The notes under the pieces are model-generated. The model was not told the DNA's origin, searched no databases, and was given only the letters and a program-made list of their open reading frames with translations. A stretch of 40,000 nt of DNA from Glandiceps talaboti (taxonomy: Eukaryota; Hemichordata; Enteropneusta; Spengelidae): positions 19,373,725-19,413,724 of the forward strand of contig NC_135557.1 in NCBI RefSeq assembly GCF_964340395.1, given 5' to 3'. Of the stretch, positions 25,428-36,865 are shown in pieces. The number at the start of each line of letters is the position of its first letter. Positions within the stretch are counted from its first letter, which is position 1. Made by a program: the position numbers and the translations under genes.

Positions 25428-25562
25428 ATGTATGTATCTATGTATGTATGTGTGTGTGTGTGTACGCGCGTGCGTACGTACGTGTGTGTGTGGTATGTAT
25501 GTATGTATGTATGTATGTATGTAGGTATGTAGGTAGGTAGGTAGGTAGGTAGGTAGGTAGGT
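25341..25562. repeat. Compound (ATGT)n / GTGT / ACGT array ending in (TAGG)n
   Basis: ATGT blocks alternate with GTGTGTGT and a CpG-containing CGCGCGTGCGTACGTACG stretch (about 25465-25481). From about 25521 the unit changes to TAGG for about 40 bp. Confidence 0.96.
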
Positions 25563-26053
25563 GAGTAGATAGCTAAGTGACCGTAACACTTTATTATTAA
25601 TGTATTCATTGTATTCAGCATTCATCATGCCAGTGACCTTCTGATTAATTATTTGACATATCATTTTCTGTACAAGTACAATTACAAAGAACATTATATT
25701 ATTTCAGTCAATGAACCCCAACACATAAAGTGCTTTGAGAGATAGCTAACCTTTTAGAAATGAATATCACGAAAGTACAACACCTTAAGTGGTGAGTGTA
25801 ATTATAGGTAATCATACTAATTATAATTAGAAGATTATAGTATAGGCCTGTATTCATGATTACGCAATCCAATATGGAGTCATGATACGAGACATTAGCT
25901 GACAACACCAATACACTGCATATGTTCATCATAGAAGCACTAGAATTCATACGTAAATTCGTTTCTTCCACTTTTGATCTGAAAGGAGACATTGTCGAAA
26001 AATCACTTATCTGTCTTCAGTGTCTAACTTGGATTTAACAGAATGAACCAAAT
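25563..26053. other. Unassigned AT-rich sequence
   Basis: A 94-codon minus-strand frame (25708-25992) was considered and left out. It has no recognisable domain and no matching splice pair. Confidence 0.3.
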
Positions 26054-26404
26054 TAAAATGGTCATATGGATGAGGATTGGACATTTATTTTGGATTTTTA
26101 ATTTTAAAACGATTTTATCATGGCGTCCTACTTGACAAATCAATGTGAAACAACATTGTCTAAGTCTGTGTCTGTCACTTAATACATTGAAAAAGCCCAA
26201 AAATGTGTACAAATGTTTGTTATTATACGGACAATAACAAAACATGTACACGTTGATTAAGCTTTTGCAATTCATTGAACTACAAACAAGGACCTGACAT
26301 ACGTTGTGTGACATTGATTTTTCAAGTAGGAAGCCATGATAAAATTGTTTTATGAATTAAAAACCCGAAATAAATACCCAATCCTCATGCATTTGGCCAC
26401 TTTA
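26054..26404. mobile_element. Foldback MITE, family A, copy 1 (near-complete 351-bp palindrome)
   Basis: The outer ~96 bp of both ends are inverted repeats at roughly 85% identity by eye, starting TTAAARTGGYCA and containing ATGAGGATTGG. The inverted similarity continues to the centre, where GTGTACAAATGTTTGTTATT faces AATAACAAAACATGTACAC around 26228. The whole element is therefore a long palindrome with almost no loop. There is no coding capacity; the minus-strand frame 26024-26314 is a by-product. A TTAA or TA target duplication is possible because the ends read TTAA, but it cannot be separated from the terminal bases. Confidence 0.85.
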
Positions 26405-27440
26405 AACTTAAAAGTAGTAAGAGGTGTTCCACAAATCTACAATGACAAACATTAGCACAGAGGATGGACAGTTAGATGTACATTACTGACAACTACAATT
26501 CACATCTGAATTTACATATCAAAGTTCACCTTTCTACATCTTCAGTTTATTCATGACCTCCAACTATTTTATGACTAAATTAGCATCATTCTGCCAGATC
26601 TAGTTTAGATATTGAAGTTGGAGAAGGTTTTTTTTTCGAGTTTGTCTTTGAATATCTATACCATAATGACACTGTGTAAAAGCCATGTTGTCTTCGAAAT
26701 GAAAATATTATGGATTATGCCCTTGTTGCCCTACCTCCCGACAACTCATGTCTACGTACGTCACTGGTTTTGCAATACTGGAAATAAAAGTCAAAACGTT
26801 CTAAATTATAATTATTTATCCCGATCTTAAAAAATAAATTATGCTTTGGGGTGTATAATCATATTATTAGTGTTGGCAAGGCCCCCTAGGTTACTCGAAT
26901 GTTCCATATTTGAACGAAGAAAAATATTGGGGAATGATATCTAAATATAGGCTAGCAAAAATAGTTCGAGTTCTTGTTAAATGCACATAATTTGAAGTGT
27001 CACTGCCTCAAAGGATACCAACGCTTGTGTCTTTTTATTGATGTTTTAAGTGTTTATATTTTGGCAGGCATCAATTATTGCAACAAAGGTTTGATTTACT
27101 TCTGGGAATCTATTCGGGGACCATATGGTCTCGTAATATTTGATATTGTCAGTTCATATCTGTAGTTAATTCCGTCTTCTATTTACCATACACGAATGAT
27201 GACACGTTCTAAATTAGAAATATGGTTCCGTATTTTAATAACAAATGCGCAATGCGTAAAATTTACATATATATTAATTTTAATAACGTTTCAACAAATG
27301 GGTTAGAGCATGATGCAGCTTGCATCATATTGGGAACAATAGAAATAGAAAAAAAAATGGCAAACGATAACTCATGATTTTACCGCCATTACAAAATGAG
27401 CAAAACGCTGATTCTCCCATAACTTATTTGCGCGCCAAAA
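26405..27440. other. Unassigned AT-rich sequence
   Basis: Small open frames at 26612-26830 and 26974-27165 show no recognisable features. Confidence 0.35.
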
Positions 27441-27600
27441 CTTAGTAATAGATTGGGTCGAAATAATTAGATAGTATTATCCAATATTTGTCTTTGTTCA
27501 GCCGAGGAAGATACAAATGAACTAAGTGGGCTTATGACGTCTAATTGAGAACGGGAAGTACTGAAATAAATTGGTTGGTTGGTTGGTTGGTTGGTTGGTT
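27441..27600 (+). mobile_element. Putative retroposon 3' end with (TTGG)n tail
   Basis: Somewhat GC-richer sequence (CAGCCGAGGAAG ... GAGAACGGGAAGTACTG) runs into AATAAA immediately followed by about 7 TTGG units (27571-27600). A non-A microsatellite directly after a polyadenylation-like signal is typical of the 3' ends of some non-LTR retroposons. No reverse transcriptase is present and the family is unknown. Confidence 0.3.
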
Positions 27601-28365
27601 TTATCACAACTATAAAAATTAATTGTACCGGCGTTGTATTCCTCTTCTACTTAATAGTATAAACACATTATGTCTTACATTTTTAAAGCTTTCTTCATTA
27701 TTACGTTGAAAAGAGATTTTAATAAAATCTCTTTATTCATCATTGCAACTCATTATTCATTCTTAGATGCAAAGTGATTGGTTGATTTGCGTGGATTAAT
27801 AACTTGATTTATAACATTCTGGAATATTTTTTTTTTGTATTGGATTAGAAAAGTTAGGAATGCCTAGGCCTGTTAATGATGTATAAAGTACTCTCACAGC
27901 AGAAAAAATTCTTGTTACGTTTTAAGAAACCCTCCGTTATTTTTCGACATCCAACATATTGTTAGTCTCTGCAGTGTGCAAATATTTTATTTTTATCTCA
28001 GAAAGAATCATCTTATATCATGTCCAGGGATGAGGGGTGGGGGTTAATATTCTGGTAAGGAGTTGGACAGTATAGTGGTATCACCTATAAAACTCAAAGC
28101 ATGCTATTCGTATCATCCTGATAACCGAGGCATCGATGACAAGTTAAGGTGTATATTTAATTGTTCATAGTGTTCTAGTCATCTGGTTAGACACTACACG
28201 AATCAAAACATTGTCATTGTGAATTCGGTATATGACTTTGGCATCAACAGCTGTTAATTCGCTTGGATGAAGCAACAAGAGAAAACCATGCTTAAATAAA
28301 CAAGAACATTACTGATAACAATCAACAAGAAAGGTGCCTCTGATTTCACTCGACGCTTTTAACAG
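27601..28365. other. Unassigned sequence ending in a possible acceptor
   Basis: No gene. The right edge reads CTTTTAACAG, a usable acceptor for the open frame at 28366. Confidence 0.3.
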
Positions 28366-28671
28366 TTTGTTGTGTTTATGAACGTTAGTCATGTTGTAAA
28401 AGAATATTTTAGTGTGGGTACTATTTTGAATTTAGCACCAACATTCGTACTCGATCGTTATCACTTGTACCATTCTAATCAGTATACAGAATGGGTTTGG
28501 ATACAGGATACGCGGTATTCATTCTCTGATAAGTTACGTACACTGCATGAAATTTGTCTCATGCCAGATTACCAGAAACAAGCAACGTCACTATGTATTC
28601 GCGGCTTGTATTACAATACAGTAGCAAAACTATTACGCATTAAATTTGGTACATCAATCATGATTTACTAG
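28366..28671 (+). CDS. Unrecognised open frame, possible terminal exon
   Basis: After CTTTTAACAG (AG 28364-28365) a frame of about 101 codons is open to TAG at 28669-28671. Codon usage is mixed rather than repeat-like. The peptide reads as normal globular protein, rich in Tyr, Leu and Arg, with DRYHLYHSNQYTEWVWIQ in the middle and a basic LLRIKFG near the end. An internal ATG at 28378 could serve as start. I recognise no domain. No AATAAA was seen close behind the stop. It could be a terminal exon, a fragment of an old mobile-element or integrated viral gene, or chance, since it is only slightly longer than expected random frames here. Confidence 0.25.
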   Translation, partial: FVVFMNVSHVVKEYFSVGTILNLAPTFVLDRYHLYHSNQYTEWVWIQDTRYSFSDKLRTLHEICLMPDYQKQATSLCIRGLYYNTVAKLLRIKFGTSIMIY

Positions 28672-29002
28672 GTTGCCGAAGTTGTACAACCAGTTGTGAT
28701 GGTTACAGCGGTTTTGTATTCAAGTAGAAAGGTAAACTTGTTCGTTAAAGGATCATGGTAAGGGTAGATGAATAGATACATACAAGATAAATATTGCTAT
28801 AGTCAAACGCATACAATGTTTGCTTGCAACATATGGTTATTCTCACAATTGCGTAAAATAGCTTGTGTTGTAAAATAATATTGGTATAGAGTTAAATATT
28901 GTACGTCACTTTGCACAGTATATAGTATATTATTGACAACAATTTGGACATTTTACCTTTCCAAACTGCAGACGACTCGTTTGTAAAATAGCTAATATTT
29001 AT
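28672..29002. other. Unassigned AT-rich sequence
   Basis: Nothing supportable. Confidence 0.3.
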
Positions 29003-29076
29003 GAGTGAGTGAGTGAGTGAGTCAGTCAGTCAGTCAGTAAGTATGTGCGAGTGTGTGTATATATAAAATGTATGTA

Positions 29077-29109
<33 letters not shown>

Positions 29110-29124
29110 TGTATGTATGTATGT
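29003..29124. repeat. Compound (GAGT)n-(CAGT)n then (ATGT)n array
   Basis: Five GAGT units change to CAGT units (to about 29038). After a short GTGTATATA linker, about 11 ATGT units follow (29081-29124). Confidence 0.93.
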
Positions 29125-29598
29125 TAAACTGAGAAGTTGATCGAATACCCTACTTCCATGGATACTATGTCTATGGAAGTCAATCTCAAATAGTTAGTTG
29201 GTACTTTAACTAGAAGTATACGTCTTCAACACCTGACGTGTATAGAAACGTAATCATAAAATAGCTTATGCAAATATCCATCAAGCTGAGCTCACATTTA
29301 CGTTTTACCCGACAAGGAATCGATAAAAGTTGTGTTAATTTTAGCATTTGTGAATGCAAGCTTATTGTAATTGTGTTCAGACATCTCAATGTCTCGCCTA
29401 TTTTTTGAAAACCATGTAAGATCAATAATATTACAAGATAAACAAATCTATACGCAGGTCAAGCAGCTGGCCGGCCTGCTTTTCACAGAAAGATTAAGAT
29501 AGACGGCATTAGAAGAAAAGAAATATTTCAATTACTCGATTGTAACATAAACCAAACTAATAAATCAATATTATCGATCACTATATTGTGTATATGCG
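29125..29598. other. Unassigned AT-rich sequence
   Basis: Nothing supportable. Confidence 0.3.
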
Positions 29599-29645
<47 letters not shown>

Positions 29646-29663
29646 AGGGGGGAGGGGGAGGGG
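29599..29663. repeat. (GT)n array followed by G-rich tract
   Basis: About 22 GT units (29600-29643), then three G-runs of 6, 5 and 4 separated by single A's (29647-29663). This can form G-rich structures together with later GGGGG/GGG runs. Confidence 0.93.
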
Positions 29664-29743
29664 TAGAATTAGTCACACAGACAGAGGGGGAAAGAGGGTG
29701 ATGGAGATAATAGGACAAAGCAAGCAGCATACTACTAATTTCA

Positions 29744-29744
<1 letters not shown>

Positions 29745-29774
<30 letters not shown>

Positions 29775-29794
29775 TGTATGTATGTATGTATGTA
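29745..29794. repeat. (ATGT)n microsatellite
   Basis: About 12 perfect ATGT units. Confidence 0.96.
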
Positions 29795-30348
29795 TTCGAG
29801 AACTTCCACTTCCTCCTTTGTGCCATAACTATTAAACTATTAAAGGGCGGTCGTCACTGGTCTTCATAAGAGATGAAAAGTTATATGCTATAAGAACTGT
29901 TTCGTATAATCAATGACTGTGGATATTACTATTACGTAGGCATGGTAACATGGAAATACTATCCAAACGAATTTTGTGAAAATTGAAATATAATCCGATT
30001 TCACTATTATCGATACATTTAATGCCTGAAGAACTATGTTATTATCGGAATATTTGTAAGGTAACCGGATGCTTTGTACATAAGGAGAGTCTGCAATTCT
30101 TCCTAGAGTCGTATTCGACATTAACCAAATGAAAAACATCTAACTCTAGGACTTACTTTCTTTGTAGAAATCAGGATGCAATTTTCTCTTTTTTATGCAT
30201 GAAATATTACATTACTTATATTATAATCATAAGCTTCCCGTTGGCAGTGCTGTAGATTTAAACACTTCCTCTTACACGTTTATGTGGATGACTTTGTGCT
30301 AATGTTGTGCATCGATATCAGTTCGTATTTGCCTTTACATGATAGACT
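29795..30348. other. Unassigned AT-rich sequence
   Basis: Nothing supportable; an 83-codon minus-strand frame (29888-30139) looks random. Confidence 0.3.
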
Positions 30349-30634
30349 TGTGTCTGTCTGTCTGTCTGTCTGTCTGCCTGCCTCTGTCTCTCTGTCTGAA
30401 TTGCAAATGCATGCATACATACATACATACATACATACATACATACATACATACATACATACATGCGTACATACGTACGTACGTACATACATACATACAT
30501 ACATACATACATACATACATACATACATACATACATACATACATACATACAAACAAACAAACAAACAAACAAACATACATACATACATACATACATACAT
30601 ACATACATACATACATACATACATACATACATAC
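30349..30634. repeat. (TCTG)n and long (ACAT)n array with ACGT and AAAC blocks
   Basis: Seven TCTG units (30351-30379), a short linker, then about 220 bp of ACAT. Inside are an ACGTACGTACGT patch (about 30473-30485) and an AAAC patch (30550-30575). Open frames on both strands are artefacts. Confidence 0.97.
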
Positions 30635-31548
30635 GTGCAGTTACAAAGATTCATGCAGTACGTATACAAAGATTATAAATAATGCGATGATATATACCGA
30701 CATATCAATGACATACGTGGAGAGGTCAAATAGTCTAAGACATATATGTAGCACGTAGACAAGTTACTGAATAACCAATCAGAATTGAAGTGACTCATCA
30801 TACATAGACAATGTCTCGTCATTTGCAATCCAGAGATCACATTTGTGAGATAACATTTCCAATTAGAGCTAAGGCGCACCTGAAAAGAGAGTATGATTGT
30901 TATCTTCCATTTCAAAAAACAACACAGTTATCTGCAATAGTGCAATAGGGGTTCATGTACATACATATTTGATGGCTTTGATGAGTATGATGAGAAATCG
31001 TTCTTTAGTAAACATATTTAACTAGCTTACAGCACGACAACATCTTCAGGAATGATACATTTGGATTAGTTGGATCATTAAGAATGTAAAAGACACCAAA
31101 AAATAAGAACCATCTGTGGGAATAACATGCCCCTCGATTTCTAATAATACGTGTTGTGACAGTGTTTGATATTTTTTACCAGAAATCATAATTACATCCC
31201 ATTGCTTATAAAATCAGGCAATATTGTTAGCAATTATTTATTCATACTTAAACTACTTCAATGTACGTCTTACCTGAATACCCATAGAGATACAACTGCG
31301 GCATCCCTAGTTTTGACAAGAATGGCAGACGTAAGCTAAATAATGTATTTGTGGCGCCATTGATAAATATACTATAGTGGCGCCTTGGATATAATCACCC
31401 TGCTATCAAGACAGTGTAAATACTACTATTACGCTAGAATGTAAACTGGAAGACTACTGCAATGATCCTCTCACAGATCGAATCGTGTTATTGTTGGTGT
31501 AATTATATCAACGTCCCAGTTTTTGTCCCAGTTTGTCGAAGCGATATT

Positions 31549-31551
<3 letters not shown>
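30635..31551. other. Unassigned sequence
   Basis: No gene. GTGGCGCC occurs twice, 26 bp apart (31351-31358 and 31377-31384), in otherwise AT-rich DNA. Confidence 0.35.

Positions 31552-31644
<93 letters not shown>
31552..31644. repeat. (GA)n array, about 92 bp
   Basis: Pure GA dinucleotides. Confidence 0.98.
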
Positions 31645-31646
<2 letters not shown>

Positions 31647-31788
31647 CACACACAACAAGTCTGTCATATAAAGGCAAATACTAACTGATATCGATGCACG
31701 ACATTAACAAAAAGTCATCCACATAAACGTGTAAGAGAAAGTGTTTAAAGCTACAGCACTACCAACGGGAAGCTTATGAATGTGTATA

Positions 31789-31853
31789 ACAGAGACACAG
31801 AGAGACAGAGAGACAGACACAGACACAGAGACACAGACATAGACATAGACACA
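31789..31853. repeat. Degenerate AGACAC/AGAC repeat
   Basis: Mixed GAGACAGA, GACACAGA and GACATA units, a decayed purine-rich tandem repeat. Confidence 0.85.
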
Positions 31854-31924
31854 GAATGCTTTTTTTATGCAATACTGGGTGTGAGTTTGTGCACCTTTTG
31901 ATCGTCCCTGTAGCCTCGTACACT

Positions 31925-32135
31925 TCGTACATTTTATAGTATTATTCACGTAGTTTCGTGTATTTTTTATATTCATTGTAGCCTCGTTACTTTGCAATGT
32001 TTATCATTTTAGCCACGTAAACTGTTGTACTTGTTATCATAATTGTATCAATGTATTACATTTTTAGCATTGTAAAGAACACTGCGACGTAAGTAGTGTA
32101 GTATGCTTTTTAAAGAATTAAATTATTATTACTAC
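31925..32135 (+). mobile_element. Putative retroposon 3' region with GTAGCCTCGT repeats and ATTATT tail
   Basis: Four or five degenerate ~30-40-bp units begin GTAGCCTCGT, GTAGTTTCGT, GTAGCCTCGT and AGCCACGT. They run into TGTAAAGAACACTGCGAC ... GTATGCTTTTTAAAG (32071-32116) and end AATTAAATTATTATTAC. A GTAAAG...TAAA...ATTATTATT ending is the usual look of non-LTR/SINE 3' tails in invertebrates. No coding part is present. Family assignment is inference. Confidence 0.35.
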
Positions 32136-33073
32136 ATGAGAAGTCGTTAAGTAGGTACTTTGTTTTAAATTGTTATAATACAAATAATGTTCAGATTTGT
32201 AAGTTTTTAGAGACATCCTTGCTGATTGTTATATGGGTGGTTTACACATAACCTTATTGAGGTAACGTTTAATCAAGTGGCGGAGCATATAACGTCTCAT
32301 TAGCTCTGTTAGAGCTATTTGTCATAACAGCATAACATAACATAACATAAACCAATTCCATGTTTACCAAGTTTATTTACAAATAATTTATTTACATAAA
32401 AAAAACTACTTTTATATGTTTTTTCTTAATGTATTTTTTGCAAGTATTTAGTTAGACATACGGGCGCTTGTCTATGTTTTTACACTTGATTGTTTAATCT
32501 TTGAAGACAAAAGCAGTTTTATTAATTCGACATGGTGAATAAAGACACAATTCTAACCCATATTACCACTGTAGAATATACAAAATGCACACCACAAAAC
32601 AAACAAATACCTACAACGCTTCACAAGCCATAAATATACCGATATCGTTAAAATGGAGTTAATGTAATGAATTTCACAACCTTACAGAAACGCTTCGTAT
32701 TTCTATAAATCAAAACCACATTTATTTTATAACCGCCAACGTAAAACGCTTTTAACAAACTAAGCTGTCTGATTGCATTATCCAGGTTATACAGGTAACA
32801 GTCTGATATTTATGGACTGACAAAAGTATATTTTACGAGAAATCAGAACCATGTAATATCTGCTTTGTTTTGTAACTAAGAGTATACATAGGTCTATAAA
32901 ATAACATAAAATACACGCTTCTAATAAAAAACGTTGGTAACAGGTAATATTTTGTAATTTAATAAAAATTTCATATAAATCACTGTACAGCCACTATTCA
33001 GGAATCACGAAAGCAATAATAGTTTCACCATAAATCGTTCATCTGTGTTATGTGGTTATTACATTTTTTGCAG
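32136..33073. other. Unassigned AT-rich sequence with small repeats
   Basis: Contains a short hairpin TAGCTCT/AGAGCTA (about 32311-32327) and four CATAA units (32331-32350). The right edge is a T-rich acceptor TTTTTTGCAG (AG 33072-33073). Confidence 0.35.
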
Positions 33074-33207
33074 ACGGTATTCTTTGTCGGATGGACGAAT
33101 AGCTCTTCATAGTGCAATCTATACAGTCGGCGGCAACTTTTTTTTTTCTGACAAAATCGGTGCCTTTAATCGAAATAGTCTCCATATAGACTGTGAACTC
33201 ATCCAAG
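33074..33207 (+). CDS. Candidate internal exon, possibly kelch-like (weak)
   Basis: A good acceptor (ACATTTTTTGCAG) is followed by a frame open for 44 codons and a strong donor CAA|GTAAAG (GT at 33208-33209). The peptide contains ALHSAIYTVGG, then polar residues and a run resembling one kelch blade (hydrophobic-Y-x-V-G-G, then a beta-type segment). The conserved Tyr/Trp that normally end a kelch motif are not in clear position, and a TTTTTTTTT run encoding three Phe is suspicious. If unspliced the frame continues to TGA at about 33236. No neighbouring exon in phase was identified, so the family suggestion is weak. Confidence 0.27.
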
Positions 33208-35236
33208 TAAAGGTCTACATGAAACCAAATATCTGATATCTGTTCAGCTTATATACACGGTACCATGTGTTGACATGTGCTCATCGCAGTGTGAAGGAAA
33301 TACTTAGCAACGAATCGCTTTTGTGGAAATAATGTCGTGTATCTATGCAGGCGTGATACATCCAAAGAAAATTATTCTAAGGTCATACAGTAAAAACTCT
33401 TATCAAACGAAATGGCACCATATGGTTATTAAAAAGATCTAAATGTAAGAGAAAGTGCTTAACATAATATAGATAGAGTACAGTATGTATATTAAATATT
33501 GGTTAGAGATATTTGTTTTATGTCTCCTACGTTTGTACCGTATATTATTCATTTATATCATTTATTTATTTAGATTGTATTATACATATATGAAACCGTG
33601 TCTAATCTTGATATTGGATGTTTATACAGTGTACAATCAGAGGCCTGGGATAGAAAATGATCTTGTTATCAAATTTGTTTTCAAATTTGCATATAGCAAC
33701 ACTATTCCTAGAGATTTAGTATGAGTAAATACTAGACAACTTGAAGATTCATTTGCCTTTACACGAGCGAATGGCAATCAATGTTATTTTTTTCTCAACA
33801 TAGTTAAATTTCAGTCACAAAAAAATGTCCTTTGTTGTGAGTTCATTTTTCAAGGTTTTGGCTAAAACATAATACCTTTACAATATTACACAATACTGTT
33901 CTGTACATTTCTGTTATTTGCATAATTGATTATCTAGTTAATGCCCCACTACATAGCAGCCAAGGGACCGAAAACTATATAAATGCAAACGGTCCCAAAT
34001 CAATTATGTATTATTGCAACATATTACATTTATCACACCTAAAGTTGACACCTTTAACGTGTATAATGCTGAATACTAAATGGTGTCTGGGCCGGGACAC
34101 TACTGTTGTAACAGCCTAAGGCTTTGCCATCCACATGTTAATTATAAATTATCGCATGGATTGGGTAACTGTTGGTCAAGATTTTGTAGCGTTGCCACAT
34201 AGCAAACTTTTAACACATTTTTTTTACCACTTCTTAAAAAATGCAATAATCTGCAGGAGTTTAGATTATTCATATGAGAGCTCCCAGTATTACTATTTTT
34301 GTCACATACATATCTAGTATCGTTTGAACGTCTCTTGTGCGATATTGAGTTGTTTGCACGCTACGAGTGCACAGATTGACTAAGGTCAAAGGTCGAATTA
34401 GACTTGGATTAATTACGTCATATGTTCTGCCAGTGTTAGACTATTTGTTTACGTATCAGATTCAATGAATGTAGCTAATACACAACGCGGAAATGTTAAT
34501 GAACTTGTAATTTACATGAATCGGTAATGTCATCTACGAAGTGGATGATCATTGGAATGAGAAGTAATGACTTGACTGAACACATACACTTGACTCGTAC
34601 TCAGAGTCAGATTATGTTATTAATTCTCAGTAAAATCATGAGGTTGGGACCTGAAATAATTAGAATAATGTCCATAATGATACAAAACCAAATTACTATT
34701 TTTCGCGTTTACGTGTCGACTAAGAGTGTTTGTGGTGTTCAATCAGTGCGTATTTTTCATTCCTTTACAGAAGTTTCTGGCATAGAACTTTGAAATTATA
34801 TTACAGATCTTATTGATACAATGAGACCCCAGTATATAGTGCGCATGCGTGACCTTCAGATATTTTATATTTTCGTCAATGTTAGTATATCATATTCGGT
34901 GGTACGATTCACGTTTGGTCTGAGTTTTGCAATTTTTAAAATAGATTGTAAATATCATAACATGAAAATTGCAATTATGAAAACTTCTTTATACTTTTTT
35001 TCTTGAGTGAACTAGAATGAATAACGTTTTTATATCGGCATGCTTAGTTTATTGTATCTTGATTTATTTGCATGGGGGATGCATAATCGATTCAGAACCC
35101 GTTTGCCTTAAAGCCAGAAAGTTAATGATTAAATGACACATTGAAATTACATTCCCTTGTCACCCGTAGTTATACACAAAAGGTTATTGGTAATAAAACT
35201 CCACAAATGTTTCAATAAATATATGCTCGTCCGCAG
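33208..35236. other. Unassigned AT-rich sequence with one NRF1-like site
   Basis: Open frames at 33485-33724, 34135-34317, 34527-34793 and 34821-35006 have no recognisable domains. Two acceptor-like sites (TTCCTTTACAG near 34769, ATATTACAG near 34806) lack convincing open exons behind them. Confidence 0.3.
34840..34851. promoter_or_regulatory. NRF1-like site (TGCGCATGCGTG)
   Basis: One mismatch from the NRF1 palindrome TGCGCATGCGCA, in CpG-poor surroundings. NRF1 sites usually sit in promoters of housekeeping genes, but no gene start was identified here. Confidence 0.25.
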
Positions 35237-35342
35237 GAATAATGCTTGGCACAAAAACTGCCCTGGAGCATTTCTTAACGATCACATGATAAAAGCTGAC
35301 AGCACAGAAATGTACAGAAAGCTTGATAAAAATCCAAGATAA
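35237..35342 (+). CDS. Candidate short terminal exon, unrecognised
   Basis: After GCTCGTCCGCAG (AG 35235-35236) a frame of 34 codons runs to TAA 35340-35342. The peptide starts NNAWHKNCPGAFLNDH and ends with a basic, charged YRKLDKNPR, which reads like a soluble C-terminus. The upstream tract is only moderately pyrimidine-rich, no AATAAA follows within 100 nt, and no upstream partner was found. Chance is a real possibility. Confidence 0.15.
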
Positions 35343-35760
35343 CGACCCCTCACTTTATTTTTAATACTTAACATCCAAGACCATTATAGACTTGATGCTT
35401 AGGGCTTTTTACAGTAAAACATTGCCTTATCTCGTTAATTGATTTTATCGGAACTATGGGTTCTGTCTAGTGAGTATTTCAAAGTCATTATCTTTTCCTG
35501 GAAAAAGTGAAGGGATCATTCTAAAATAGAAAGCTGATTCGGAATGTTTGTTATGAATATATTGTGAATGTTTCAAAGTTATTTTATTCTTGAGAAACGT
35601 AAGGCATATAATAAAATAATAATCATTGATATAATATGATACTAAAGAGTAAGGGACCTTTTTTAAATGCAAATTATATGAAATCCATTTGTCATCAATA
35701 TGTAGGGTACAAAGTAGACGGTTTAGTCTGAAGTACATATTTATAGTGCCATCCGTGTTA
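35343..35760. other. Unassigned AT-rich sequence
   Basis: Nothing supportable. Confidence 0.3.
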
Positions 35761-35943
35761 TACATAGATACATACATAGATAAATACATACATACATACA
35801 TAATACATACATACATACATACATACATACATACATACATACATAGACCGACAGACAGACTGACATAAAAAACCTACTCACCCATCCATCCACCAATCCA
35901 CCCCACCCCCCCACACACACACAAACGAACAAACGCACGCACG

Positions 35944-35991
<48 letters not shown>
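35761..35991. repeat. (ACAT)n, then ACAGAC/C-rich linker, then (AC)n
   Basis: ACAT/AGAT units to about 35845, a linker with GACAGACAGAC and CCATCCATCC, GCAC units, then about 24 AC units (35943-35991). Confidence 0.94.
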
Positions 35992-35996
<5 letters not shown>

Positions 35997-36865
35997 GAGC
36001 AGTATGTACATACGCTGCCATGTATGTGCACAGGCAGACATATACAGAAATACAGTTTTAAACAGATTTATTAGCATCGCATCATATTGAATTTAATGCC
36101 AGGCCTATTTCACATGCAATATATATTTTGCACAAGCTATAGATATCCTATTATCTGTTCTCGCCAGAGGTATCACCTAGTCACAGACAACATCAAACAA
36201 CTACATTTGTAATACACGATAATTTGGTTTGCACTGTTCATTACCTCCATTAGCCATAGAGAGGTGACACGCTGAGATGGACGGACAAAACAGGAAATGA
36301 AGTCGAACGAAATCAGATGAAGCTATAATGACGGTCCTTGGCAAAGACTTCAGTATTTTTAATACCTAGCAAAGACTCCAAGATTATACAAAGTTTGTGA
36401 TAATGTCATCAGGCGATGTAGGATGATATGAAAATAAACTTAAAAGGAAATACATCAGCTAATAGCCCTGTGCAAATATATCTTATCAACTCATCGACTG
36501 TTTTTCCGGTCTTGTTTACATAGAGACAGAAGCTTGTTATTTATTCATACCCAGAGATTTACAAGTTTGGGAAATTGAGAAATGGATATCTAGTATCTGT
36601 GTTGTATTGTTGCATCTTACTGCGAAACCTAATCGTTTCCATTCTTACTCGAAGTCGGATGTCAATAAACACAAGAGTTTTAGGTCTTTAACATTTACTA
36701 ATGCAGGTTATTTAATTTGAATACGTAACACAGTTTCAAGATGCTTAACTTCTATAACTTCGATCACTTTTGAGGAACAGATAAAGGTAATATATGTTGT
36801 CTCATCAATTCTAGAGGAATCTATTAGGTAAAACCCTGGCGGTAGAATAACTCAGTATTCTCGCT
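35992..36865. other. Unassigned AT-rich sequence
   Basis: Nothing supportable. Confidence 0.3.

Noticed and set aside
26024-26314. 96-codon minus-strand frame
   Set aside because: Runs along the arm of foldback MITE A copy 1; no transposase motif.
29647-29663. G-rich tract as a second G-quadruplex
   Set aside because: Only three clear G-runs close together; a fourth would need a loop longer than the usual limit.
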